Origin: Spyradomonas excrementavium
GTDB taxonomy: Bacteria; Cyanobacteriota; Vampirovibrionia; Gastranaerophilales; Gastranaerophilaceae
NCBI GenBank assembly: GCA_018714005.1
Contig: DVOA01000066.1
Coordinates: forward strand, 1 to 8,598
Direction of reading: 5' to 3'
DNA: 8,598 nt
Shown here: in pieces, positions 1 to 6,443 of the stretch
How positions within the stretch are numbered: position 1 is the stretch's first letter
Layout: every line of letters begins with the position of its first letter
Notes under the pieces: generated by a model
Databases searched by the model: none
Told to the model about the DNA's origin: nothing
Seen by the model: the letters and a program-made list of their open reading frames with translations, nothing else
Translations under genes and position numbers: made by a program

Positions 1-194
1 TGTTTGAGCTTTCTGACAAAGGCGAGCTCCAAATCGACAGCAGGCAGCGGGTTCTGGAGAGCGAAGCGGCTTTTTTCCTCTTTGTCAACCCGAAAACAGG
101 CTGGATTTTTGCTGTAAAAAACAATCTTGAAAATCAGCGAAAACTCTTGTGCGGCGAGGCGATTCAAAATTTTAAGATAAAAATAGCCGATTAA
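1..194 (+). CDS. C-terminal fragment of an unidentified protein (5' end outside the window)
   Basis: The frame starting at base 3 is open from the window edge to a TAA at 192-194, giving 63 residues that begin FELSDKGELQ and end FKIKIAD. The visible part has a hydrophobic/aromatic stretch (AAFFLFVNPKTGWIFAV) followed by a polar, lysine-rich tail. No Cys pairs, nucleotide-binding motif or transmembrane helix of full length is evident. I do not recognise the family and assign no function. It ends 28 bases before the TolC-family start, so read-through transcription into that gene is possible, although a separate -10 element lies in the gap. Codon use and GC content resemble the neighbouring genes. 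The call as coding rests on an open frame with normal amino-acid composition that ends just before the next gene. Confidence 0.65.
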   Translation, partial: FELSDKGELQIDSRQRVLESEAAFFLFVNPKTGWIFAVKNNLENQRKLLCGEAIQNFKIKIAD

Positions 195-203
195 AAACTT
201 CCA

Positions 204-212
204 TGTTATAAT
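204..212 (+). promoter_or_regulatory. Extended -10 promoter element for the TolC-family gene
   Basis: TG at 204-205, one base, then a perfect TATAAT at 207-212. No TTGACA-like -35 sits at the right distance, but extended -10 promoters do not need one. The predicted transcription start (about 219) is only about 4 bases before the ATG at 223, so the transcript would be almost leaderless. No Shine-Dalgarno sequence is visible before this ATG, which fits. Confidence 0.5.
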
Positions 213-222
213 TTATATCCGG

Positions 223-1494
223 ATGAAAAAGACATTAATAACATTAATACTGGGATTTACGACAATAATGCCCGTTTTAGGCGAAACAGCGCTGCCGGAA
301 AACAGGGTTTCATTGCCGACTGCAATGGAAATGGCCGTAAATGGCAACATCGGGCTTCAGGAGAAAAGAAAAAGCCTCGGAATCGCAAAATATCAGATAA
401 AATCAGCAAACAAGCTTAAAAATCCCCAAATCCAATCCAACATTCTTACAGGAAAAATCTCAAACGCAAATTCCAGCCAGGTGGGGGTTATTTTACCGCT
501 GGAAATCGCCAAAAGAGGCGCAAGAAAAGACGCTGCGATTGTAAACGCTTCCGCTGTTTCGCAGAGCGTGCAGCATTATGAGTTTGAGCTTAAATTAAGG
601 ATTAGAACTGCATATTTCAACCTTTTGCAGGCAAAATCCGAGCTGCAAATTATGGAAGAGCGAAAAGAGCTGCTCGAAGAAATGCTCAGGCTTGCAAAAG
701 AAAAGCCGCAGAGCTCGGAAAACTACAAAATCGAATTTCTTCAGGCTGATATGAGGCTGAAAAAGCAGCTAATCGCGATTAACAGGGCAAAAGCAAACGT
801 AAAAACAGCCAGATACAATTTTAACAGGGTGCTAAACCTTGAAAATAATGACACTTTCTATGATTCGCTTGAAGATTCGCTTTTTGACAAGTCATTTTTG
901 AACGAAATTGAGGTGCCTTCATACGATGAGGCCGAAAAAATGGCAATGGAGCACAGGCATGATTTACAGCTTGCAAAATTAAACATAGAAAAGAGCAAAA
1001 AAGAGCTGCAAGTTGCAAAAAGGAACAGAATTCCGGATGTATCGGTCGGAGGTGGCTATGCTTTTTCAATGGGCGACAAATCCGACGGCGAACATCTCAC
1101 GGGCGCTTTTGTTGCCGTAGGAGCGGACATGCCCGTGCTCTACCGCTATACGCCCGAGATTGAAAGCGCAAAGCTTGCCATTGAGCAGACAGAACTTGAT
1201 TACAAAGCGCGCGTAAACATTACTAAAAACACGCTGAAAACGAATTATGACAAGTTTTTGATAGCAAAAGAGAATGTTGAGCATTACAGCGACATTCTTG
1301 ATGAATCAAAGGAGATTCTAAAGCTCGCAAAAGCCCGTTATCAGAAAGGGCAGGCTAATTTGATGAACCTGATTATAAACGAACACACCCATCAGGAGTA
1401 TCTGAATGAATATATTAACGCAGTGGGCGTTTATTACAACACTTATATTGCAATTTTGAAAGAAATGGGCGTTGATTCGGTCAGCGCGTTATGA
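223..1494 (+). CDS. TolC-family outer-membrane efflux protein
   Basis: The 423-residue protein starts with a Sec signal peptide: MKK, then a hydrophobic core at residues 5-19 and a likely cleavage after Gly20 (PVLG/ETA). There is no lipobox cysteine. The mature part shows the two-fold repeat of outer-membrane efflux proteins: long Lys/Glu/Leu-rich helices (about 110-205 and 330-400) alternating with short strand-like segments (about 75-92, VGVILPLEI; about 270-300, VSVGGGYAFSMGD and GAFVAVGADMPVL). The C-terminal part (YQKGQANLMNLI followed by YNTYIAILKEMG) is the usual end of the second repeat. Length is normal for the family. TolC homologues form a trimeric channel through the outer membrane and periplasm that pairs with an inner-membrane pump and an adaptor; neither partner gene is in this window, so the substrate (metal, drug or secreted product) cannot be told. 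The ATG at 223 is chosen because it supplies the signal peptide, although it has no Shine-Dalgarno sequence. Confidence 0.9.
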   Translation: MKKTLITLILGFTTIMPVLGETALPENRVSLPTAMEMAVNGNIGLQEKRKSLGIAKYQIKSANKLKNPQIQSNILTGKISNANSSQVGVILPLEIAKRGARKDAAIVNASAVSQSVQHYEFELKLRIRTAYFNLLQAKSELQIMEERKELLEEMLRLAKEKPQSSENYKIEFLQADMRLKKQLIAINRAKANVKTARYNFNRVLNLENNDTFYDSLEDSLFDKSFLNEIEVPSYDEAEKMAMEHRHDLQLAKLNIEKSKKELQVAKRNRIPDVSVGGGYAFSMGDKSDGEHLTGAFVAVGADMPVLYRYTPEIESAKLAIEQTELDYKARVNITKNTLKTNYDKFLIAKENVEHYSDILDESKEILKLAKARYQKGQANLMNLIINEHTHQEYLNEYINAVGVYYNTYIAILKEMGVDSVSAL

Positions 1495-1577
1495 TTCTTT
1501 ACAACAAGCGTAACTCTTTCACGGCAAAGGTCTTTCCTGAAATAAAAAACATTTTTTCCTGAGAAAAAAAATATAAT

Positions 1578-1606
1578 TAGACATTTGAATGTATTTAGTT
1601 CATAGT
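1578..1606 (+). promoter_or_regulatory. Candidate sigma-70-type promoter of the zinc-ribbon gene
   Basis: TAGACA at 1578-1583 (5 of 6 matches to TTGACA), a 17-base spacer, and CATAGT at 1601-1606 (4 of 6 matches to TATAAT). The start site would fall near 1613, leaving a leader of about 23 bases that contains the Shine-Dalgarno AGGA at 1624-1627, eight bases before the ATG at 1636. The -10 match is only moderate. Confidence 0.35.
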
Positions 1607-1635
1607 GTAGGGGTAGAAAATATAGGAAAAAACAC

Positions 1636-1938
1636 ATGAGTTACCAATTTGAAGACCAGCAGCTTACCTGCGCTGATTGCGGCAGAGAATTTACTTTCAC
1701 GGCCGAAGATCAGGAATTTTACAGCGCAAAAGGATATTCTGCACCCAAAAGATGTCCGGAATGCAGAGCTGCCAGAAAAGCCCATTCCAGAGGCGGACAC
1801 AGCCGCGGAGGGTACGGTCAAAGACAACAGTTTGAAGTTACATGCAGCAACTGCGGATGCCAGACAACGGTTCCGTTTGAGCCCAAAGGAGATAGACCGG
1901 TTTACTGCTCTGACTGCTACAAGAATATGCAGAATTAA
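1636..1938 (+). CDS. Double zinc-ribbon protein (CxxC-x17-CxxC type)
   Basis: The 100-residue protein carries four CxxC pairs forming two zinc ribbons. The first ribbon uses C12/C15 and C40/C43 around an aromatic core (EFTFTAEDQEFY), as in the 'probable zinc-ribbon' family (zf-trcl). The second uses C70/C73 and C91/C94 with exactly 17 residues between the pairs, matching the family named CxxC-x17-CxxC; C75 is an extra cysteine. Between them, residues 45-64 form a linker rich in Arg, Gly and His (SRGGHSRGGYGQR), which resembles RGG-type RNA-binding segments. It is likely a cytoplasmic nucleic-acid- or ribosome-associated protein, but no specific role is established by the sequence. AGGA at 1624-1627 serves as ribosome-binding site. 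The 34-residue basic gene follows 11 bases after the stop, so the two are probably cotranscribed. A 102-codon ORF in another frame (1649-1957) overlaps it but lacks any family signature. Confidence 0.9.
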   Translation: MSYQFEDQQLTCADCGREFTFTAEDQEFYSAKGYSAPKRCPECRAARKAHSRGGHSRGGYGQRQQFEVTCSNCGCQTTVPFEPKGDRPVYCSDCYKNMQN

Positions 1939-1949
1939 GGCAGGCTCTG

Positions 1950-2054
1950 ATGGCTAAAAATAACCAGAAAAAAGAAAAAGCTGAGCGTAACAAAGAAAAC
2001 GCAAGAAAATACAAAAAGAGAACTAATTCACGTTTTGGTAAAAAAAGTGTATAA
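1950..2054 (+). CDS. Small, very basic hypothetical protein (34 residues)
   Basis: ATG at 1950, TAA at 2052-2054. The ribosome-binding site GCAGG (1940-1944) overlaps the bases just after the zinc-ribbon stop and sits five bases before the ATG. The product begins MAKNNQKKEKAERNKENARK and ends RTNSRFGKKSV. It has 10 Lys, 4 Arg and 3 Glu, a net charge near +11, no hydrophobic core and a predicted helical middle. This resembles disordered RNA-binding tails of small ribosome-associated proteins, but I do not recognise the family. Support for its being a gene: good ribosome-binding site, correct spacing behind the zinc-ribbon gene, and a terminator hairpin starting about 20 bases after its stop. 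It is too short for standard gene finders and is easily missed. Chance translation of an A-rich stretch remains the alternative. Confidence 0.65.
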   Translation: MAKNNQKKEKAERNKENARKYKKRTNSRFGKKSV

Positions 2055-2074
2055 ATAAATTCAAAATTTGTATG

Positions 2075-2104
2075 AAAAACTCCGGTGAAAATCGGAGTTT
2101 TTTT
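2075..2104. terminator. Intrinsic terminator, probably bidirectional
   Basis: CTCCG (2080-2084) pairs with CGGAG (2093-2097) across an eight-base loop (GTGAAAAT). The stem is flanked by A-tract 2075-2079 and T-tract 2098-2104, which also pair and give a U-run in either direction. On the + strand it closes the zinc-ribbon/small-protein unit; on the - strand it lies just beyond the stop of the GNAT-like gene at 2107. Confidence 0.85.
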
Positions 2105-2106
2105 AA

Positions 2107-2748
2107 TTATAAACCGCCCTGCAGACGGGATAACGGCTCTTTGCTATGCGCAGGCAGATATAACGCATTCGGATTGCCGATTCTGAACTTGAATCCGGGT
2201 ACAGCAGGAAATTCTTCAGCCATGCCAATAATATTTATGTACCATTGCTTTGACTCGTTTTTAGAAATCAGTTTTATATTCCCGAGGCAGCCAGCCTCAT
2301 CACTGCGGCGCTGGGCAATCTGAAGCAACCGTGTTCCAATGTCTTTAAAATACTCCAGCCCCTTTTTGGTATAAGGTGTTCCCGGCTTTGAGTAATTCCG
2401 CAAATTATCAACAAAAACATGGCTGGGATTACCTGCATTTTGGTGACACTCATAAGGATTCGGCGCAAGTTTTCTTATAGAAACATCTACTTCGCCGATA
2501 ATATCACCTGCTTCGTTTTTTATCGCATAATTTTCCGTATTTCCGTCAATAAATTTTTTAAAAACATCCAGAAAACAATTCTGCCTGTCAGCAGCTTTCC
2601 GCACACGCACTTTTCCGATATAACCTTCAAGACAACTGCCTATATTTGTATATTTGAGCGTCTGTACCGGATTTCCCTTGAAAGATTGGCGAAAATTCAG
2701 CGTATTGGGCTGCAAAATCTGTGGATTGTAAGAAATTTTGTTAATCAT
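2107..2748 (-). CDS. Hypothetical protein with a divergent GNAT-like acetyltransferase domain
   Basis: The 213-residue protein has a low-complexity N-terminus (about 1-30) with the short motif FRQSFKGN at 19-26, then a region that can be laid on the GNAT fold. Residues 74-91 (YAIKNEAGDIIGEVDVSI) resemble the paired beta2-beta3 strands. HVFVDNL at 110-116 fits beta4. KDIGTRLLQIAQRRSDEAG at 135-153 resembles the acetyl-CoA pyrophosphate loop and following helix (family consensus R/Q-x-x-G-x-G/A-x-x-L). NIKLIS at 157-162 then WYINIIGM at 169-176 resemble the strand and the 'FYxxxGF' helix of the C-terminal motif. The first loop residues are degenerate, so activity is uncertain and no substrate can be named. 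There is no Shine-Dalgarno sequence before the ATG. It lies 60 bases downstream of the kinase-like gene on the same strand, with no clear promoter between, so the two are probably cotranscribed. The fold assignment is my pattern reading, not a search result. Confidence 0.6.
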   Translation of the reverse strand: MINKISYNPQILQPNTLNFRQSFKGNPVQTLKYTNIGSCLEGYIGKVRVRKAADRQNCFLDVFKKFIDGNTENYAIKNEAGDIIGEVDVSIRKLAPNPYECHQNAGNPSHVFVDNLRNYSKPGTPYTKKGLEYFKDIGTRLLQIAQRRSDEAGCLGNIKLISKNESKQWYINIIGMAEEFPAVPGFKFRIGNPNALYLPAHSKEPLSRLQGGL

Positions 2749-2808
2749 ATCAGGATTAATGCTGCTGATGAATCTAAATTGCCAAACAAACTCAAGTATT
2801 TACACAAC

Positions 2809-3492
2809 TTAACAAATCGAGCGTTTTATTGCGCACTGGGGGTCGAGAAGGTAAATTTTTCCGTCCTTTCCCCTGCCAAACTGTTCTTTTTTCAGGCTGC
2901 CATTCATGAGATTGACATCAATCAGCAAAAAACCTTTAGATTTAATATATTTGCATAAATCGAGGATTTCTTCCTCGGAAACATCGTCGACAGAGCATTT
3001 TTGCTCAACATAATAATGTAAAAACCTGCCTTTTCCGCTTTTTTCAACAGGTACATCAAAATCCTCCGGTTTTCTGTCTTCGGGAAAATGACTTCCCTCG
3101 CCAATTTTCAGGATTTTTCCGTCTTGCGTTTCAAAAACAAGCGCAAAACAGCCAAGGTCATATAAATTTTTAATTTTCATATTTGAAATTTCTTCGGGAA
3201 AGTACAAAAAATCCGTCATATAACCGCTCAAAGTAGCTTTGTCAAAGGCTTTGCGAAGAAAAATCTTTTCAACCGCCGGATTTTGACTTTTAACAATCAT
3301 CAAAAACAGCTCCTCCAGCTGCATCGGGCGGTTCAACTCTATAAGCGGAGGTTCACGGTCATTTACGGACTTTATAAAATTCCCGCTGAAATCAAAAGAA
3401 TCATACTGCGCCTTAAAAGCCGCTTTCGGCTGTTTTTCGACGGGGGAAAACGGTCTTACGACCGGTTTTAAGTTGAGCGCACCTATTTTCAT
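2809..3492 (-). CDS. Hypothetical protein with a minimal protein-kinase-like domain
   Basis: The 227-residue protein has an N-terminal segment (1-40) with the motif KAAFKAQYDSFDFSGN at 23-38, a helical middle (about 55-100), and a C-terminal part that reads like kinase subdomains in order. LYDLGCFALVFET at 110-122 resembles the glycine loop; GKILKI at 125-130 supplies a candidate beta3 lysine (K129); FLHYYVEQK at 157-165 resembles beta5 and the hinge; GFLLIDVNLMN at 187-197 has the D-x4-N spacing of the catalytic loop (D192, N197); KIYLLDPQCA at 212-221 resembles the strand plus DFG aspartate (D217, with PQ in place of FG). The chain ends ten residues later, so there is no activation segment, APE motif or full C-lobe. 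The Lys-to-Asp distance (63) is short and a helix-C glutamate is not obvious. It may be a minimal kinase, a pseudokinase or a nucleotide-binding fold. No signal peptide or Shine-Dalgarno sequence is seen. Confidence 0.6.
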   Translation of the reverse strand: MKIGALNLKPVVRPFSPVEKQPKAAFKAQYDSFDFSGNFIKSVNDREPPLIELNRPMQLEELFLMIVKSQNPAVEKIFLRKAFDKATLSGYMTDFLYFPEEISNMKIKNLYDLGCFALVFETQDGKILKIGEGSHFPEDRKPEDFDVPVEKSGKGRFLHYYVEQKCSVDDVSEEEILDLCKYIKSKGFLLIDVNLMNGSLKKEQFGRGKDGKIYLLDPQCAIKRSIC

Positions 3493-3528
3493 AGTTATTA
3501 AAGTCCCGTGAAAAAATTTTTTGCTATT

Positions 3529-3555
3529 AAAAAGCCCCGCAAGAGCAGGGCTTTT
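3529..3555 (-). terminator. Intrinsic terminator of ileS
   Basis: GCCC (3534-3537) pairs with GGGC (3548-3551), extended inward by GC (3539-3540) with GC (3545-3546) after one C/A mismatch, and outward by A-tract 3529-3533 with T-tract 3552-3555. The loop is AAGA. Read on the - strand, the hairpin follows the ileS stop (3559-3561) at once and runs into TTTTTAATAGC. It also separates ileS from the kinase-like gene that starts at 3492. Confidence 0.85.
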
Positions 3556-3558
3556 ATT

Positions 3559-6369
3559 TTATTCGTTGATTGCGTCAAGACACTCGTCACAAACGGTTTT
3601 TCCGTCCGGCATTTCCCTGTATTTCCAGCATCTTTCGCATTTTTCGCCGTGAGCTTTTGTCACGTAGATTGTGTAATCGTCTTCTGTCAGCTCATTCAGC
3701 ACGTTTTCAGGTGCTTTTTCAGCCAGAACAGCCTGAGAAGTGATGAAAATATTGCCAAGTTCGGATTCATATTTTTTCAAAAGCGCTTCCTCGCCGCCTT
3801 TTACGTAAACAGCAGCCTCAAGAGAGCTTCCGATGATTTTTTCCGCCCTCAAAGGCTCAATCGCTTTTGAAACGATTTCTCTCAATTTAAGAATCTTCGT
3901 GAATTCCTCCTCAAGAGCCTCATTTTTCCATTCATTTTTCACTTCGGGCCAATCAGAGAGCAAAATGCTTTCCAATCCGCCTTTTTGGGCTTCGGGCGTG
4001 TTTTGCCAGATATCTTCGGCCTGATGAGGCATAACAGGAACGAGAATTCTCGTCAAAGCCTGCGAAATCTCATAAAGCACGGTCTGGCAGGCGCGTCTTG
4101 AGAGAGATTTTTTGCCCGCCGTGTAGAGTCTGTCTTTTACAATGTCAAGATAGAACGAACTGAGGTCAACTGCCGCAAAATTTTGCAGCTGCTGGAAGTA
4201 TTTGTAAAATTCGTAATCCTCAAAGGCTTCCGTTACGTTTGAAATCAGGGTATTGAGCTTGTGGAGCGCAAATTTGTCAAGCGCTTTTAAATCTTTGTAT
4301 TCAACGTAATCTTTTGCAGGGTCAAAGTCAAAAAGGTTGCCCAACAGGAATCTTGAAGTGTTTCTTATTTTTTTGAAGATTTCAACGAGCTGTTTGATTG
4401 CGTTTTCGCCGATTTTTACGTCATTTCTGTAATCCACGGATGCAGCCCAGAGCCTCAAAACGTCAGCGCCATAGACTTTTGTAACTTCCTGCGGAAGCAC
4501 TACGTTTCCGAGCGATTTGCTCATTTTTCTGCCCTCGCCGTCAAGCACAAATCCGTGGGTGAGAACGGTTTTGTAAGGTGCTTTTCCGCTGGTCGCAACA
4601 GCCGTCAAAAGCGAAGACTGGAACCAGCCCCTGTGCTGGTCAGAGCCTTCCAGATACATTTCAACCGGCAAATGTCCGAGTTCCTCGTGCCTTTTTTCAA
4701 CAACAGCACGGTGCGTAATGCCCGAATCAAACCAAACATCCATAATATCGGTTTCTTTTTTGAAATGTTTTTTGCCGCATTTCGGGCAGACAAAATCCTC
4801 GCCCAAAATCTCTTCTGCGCTGTGTTTTACCCATCCGTCAGAGGATTCTTTGTCGAACAAATCCGCTACTTTTTTGATTGTTTCATCAGTAACGATAGCT
4901 TCGCCGCAATCCTCGCAATAAAAGACCGGAATCGGCACGCCCCACGCTCTCTGGCGGGAAATGCACCAGTCGCTTCTCAATGAAACCATATTTGAGATTC
5001 TCTGTTCGCCTGACGCTGGAATCCATTTTACTTTTTTGATTTCTTCGAGGGTTTCTTCACGGAATTTGTCAACTCTGACGAACCATTGAGGCGTTGCGCG
5101 GTAGATTACGGGGTTTTTGCAGCGCCAGCAGTGCGGATAGCTGTGGCTGATGTCAGCTTTTGACATCAAAGCGCCCGCTTTTTCAAGATTTTCGATAACA
5201 ATCGCATTTCCTTTGTAATAAGGCACTCCCTCTAAATCAGGAACCTCGCTTGTCCAGCAGCCTTTTGAATCCAGAGGTGAAAGAACCTCAATTCCGTATT
5301 TCTGGCAGACTTCCCAGTCCTCAAGACCGTGTCCGGGTGCTGTATGAACGCATCCGGTACCTGCGTCGAGCGTAACATGGTCGCCGTTGAGCAGAGGGCT
5401 GAAACGGTTGTAAAGCGGGTGTTTTGTCTTATAATTTTCAAGTTCTGCGCCTGTCAGGGAGCCTAGAATTTTAATATCCTTTTCTTCAATGCCGTTATCA
5501 GCAAGAAAATTCGCCAAAAGTCCTTGCGCAATCGTATAAACTTCGTTTTTGTATTCAACGAGCGAGTATTCGAGCTTTGCATTCAAGCAGATTGCAAGGT
5601 TTGAGGGGATTGTCCAGGGAGTTGTTGTCCAGATTACTGCAAAAAGCGGTTTTTCTGTTTGAACTCCTGCTTTTTTGTAGATTTCAGCCATATCTTCGGG
5701 CTCAAATTTGAATTTCACATAAATTGAAGTCGATGTGTGGTCTGCGTATTCGACTTCCGCTTCTGCAAGCGCGGTTTCGCAGGACGCACACCAGTAAACG
5801 GGTTTTAGCCCTTTTTCAATATAGCCTTTTTTGTACATTTCGCCGAAAATTCTGACCTGTTCGGCCTCAACTTCAGGTGCAATTGTAATATAAGGATGTT
5901 CCCAGTCGCCCCAGACGCCAAGACGCTTGAAGTTTGCTTCCTGTCCTTTGAGGTTTTGCATTGCGAATTCTCTGCATTTTGCGCGCAATTCAGCGGGTGT
6001 AATTGCTTCTCTTCCGCCTTTGATTTTTTTCACAACGGCGTTTTCAATCGGCAGCCCGTGAGCGTCGTAGCCCGGAACATAAGGGGCATAATGGCCGCGC
6101 TGGGATTTGTATTTTATAACAATATCTTTCAAAATCTTATTCAGAGCGGTTCCGATGTGGATTTTGTCGGAGCTCAAATACGGAGGGCCGTCATGGAGGA
6201 TGAATTTGTTCGTTTTATCGCGCTGTGCCAGATTTTTTTCATAAATTTTATTTTCTTCCCAGAATTTTTGTGTTTCGACTTCCTTTTGAGCCGCGTTGGC
6301 GCGCATTGCCAGTGTGGTTTGCGGCAGGTTCAATGTATCTTTATATTCCATATTTTTTTGCTCGGACAT
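3559..6369 (-). CDS. ileS: Isoleucyl-tRNA synthetase
   Basis: The enzyme charges tRNA-Ile with isoleucine in the cytoplasm and hydrolyses mischarged Val-tRNA-Ile. The 936-residue length is normal for the bacterial type. Landmarks in order: class I signature region GPPY (61-64) and HIGT (71-74, normally HIGH); GYDAHGLPIE (100-109); KPVYWCASCETALAEAEVEY (189-208); editing domain with TTTPWTIPSN (248-257) and GTGCVHTAPGHG (337-348); WCISRQRAWGVPIP (468-481); a CxxC/CxxC insert (C485, C488, C528, C531); DVWFDSG (544-550); GWFQSS (581-586); KMSKS (615-619); anticodon-binding domain (about 690-850); C-terminal zinc finger with C911, C914, C927 and C930. The start is set by the strong Shine-Dalgarno GAGGGAG (6374-6380 on the + strand), four bases from the ATG. 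It has a monocistronic layout with its own promoter and terminator. The roughly 25-base leader leaves no room for a T-box. Confidence 0.98.
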   Translation of the reverse strand: MSEQKNMEYKDTLNLPQTTLAMRANAAQKEVETQKFWEENKIYEKNLAQRDKTNKFILHDGPPYLSSDKIHIGTALNKILKDIVIKYKSQRGHYAPYVPGYDAHGLPIENAVVKKIKGGREAITPAELRAKCREFAMQNLKGQEANFKRLGVWGDWEHPYITIAPEVEAEQVRIFGEMYKKGYIEKGLKPVYWCASCETALAEAEVEYADHTSTSIYVKFKFEPEDMAEIYKKAGVQTEKPLFAVIWTTTPWTIPSNLAICLNAKLEYSLVEYKNEVYTIAQGLLANFLADNGIEEKDIKILGSLTGAELENYKTKHPLYNRFSPLLNGDHVTLDAGTGCVHTAPGHGLEDWEVCQKYGIEVLSPLDSKGCWTSEVPDLEGVPYYKGNAIVIENLEKAGALMSKADISHSYPHCWRCKNPVIYRATPQWFVRVDKFREETLEEIKKVKWIPASGEQRISNMVSLRSDWCISRQRAWGVPIPVFYCEDCGEAIVTDETIKKVADLFDKESSDGWVKHSAEEILGEDFVCPKCGKKHFKKETDIMDVWFDSGITHRAVVEKRHEELGHLPVEMYLEGSDQHRGWFQSSLLTAVATSGKAPYKTVLTHGFVLDGEGRKMSKSLGNVVLPQEVTKVYGADVLRLWAASVDYRNDVKIGENAIKQLVEIFKKIRNTSRFLLGNLFDFDPAKDYVEYKDLKALDKFALHKLNTLISNVTEAFEDYEFYKYFQQLQNFAAVDLSSFYLDIVKDRLYTAGKKSLSRRACQTVLYEISQALTRILVPVMPHQAEDIWQNTPEAQKGGLESILLSDWPEVKNEWKNEALEEEFTKILKLREIVSKAIEPLRAEKIIGSSLEAAVYVKGGEEALLKKYESELGNIFITSQAVLAEKAPENVLNELTEDDYTIYVTKAHGEKCERCWKYREMPDGKTVCDECLDAINE

Positions 6370-6401
6370 ATTACTCCCTCTTATTCTTTTCTATATATAA
6401 A

Positions 6402-6430
6402 ATTTTATATAAAAAGAAAACAAACATCAA
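6402..6430 (-). promoter_or_regulatory. Sigma-70-type promoter of ileS
   Basis: Read on the - strand: TTGATG at 6430-6425 (-35), a 17-base spacer, and TAAAAT at 6407-6402 (-10, 5 of 6 matches). The expected start is near 6395, giving a leader of about 25 bases that holds the Shine-Dalgarno GAGGGAG. The very AT-rich surroundings allow alternative -10 registers one or two bases away. Confidence 0.55.
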
Positions 6431-6443
6431 ATAATTGGAAAAA

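Noticed and set aside
1552..1569. Inverted repeat TTTTTTC/GAAAAAA after the TolC-family gene
   Set aside because: The stem is almost all A-T with one G-C pair and no U-tract, too weak to call a terminator.
1572..1577. Perfect TATAAT before the zinc-ribbon gene
   Set aside because: It lies in an A/T-only run with no -35 or TG extension; the pair at 1578-1606 is a somewhat better candidate, though this hexamer could still be used.
1649..1957. 102-codon + strand ORF overlapping the zinc-ribbon gene in another frame
   Set aside because: It has no family signature or ribosome-binding site, while the other frame has four CxxC pairs at family spacing.
2419..2958. 179-codon + strand ORF across the GNAT-like/kinase-like junction
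   Set aside because: It is antisense to two better-supported genes, spans their intergenic gap and shows no domain pattern.
4555..4983. 142-codon + strand ORF inside ileS
   Set aside because: It is antisense to the zinc-insert and KMSKS regions of ileS and has no independent start signal.
6370..6401. T-box or other leader regulator before ileS
   Set aside because: The predicted leader is about 25 bases, with no T-box sequence or antiterminator hairpin.
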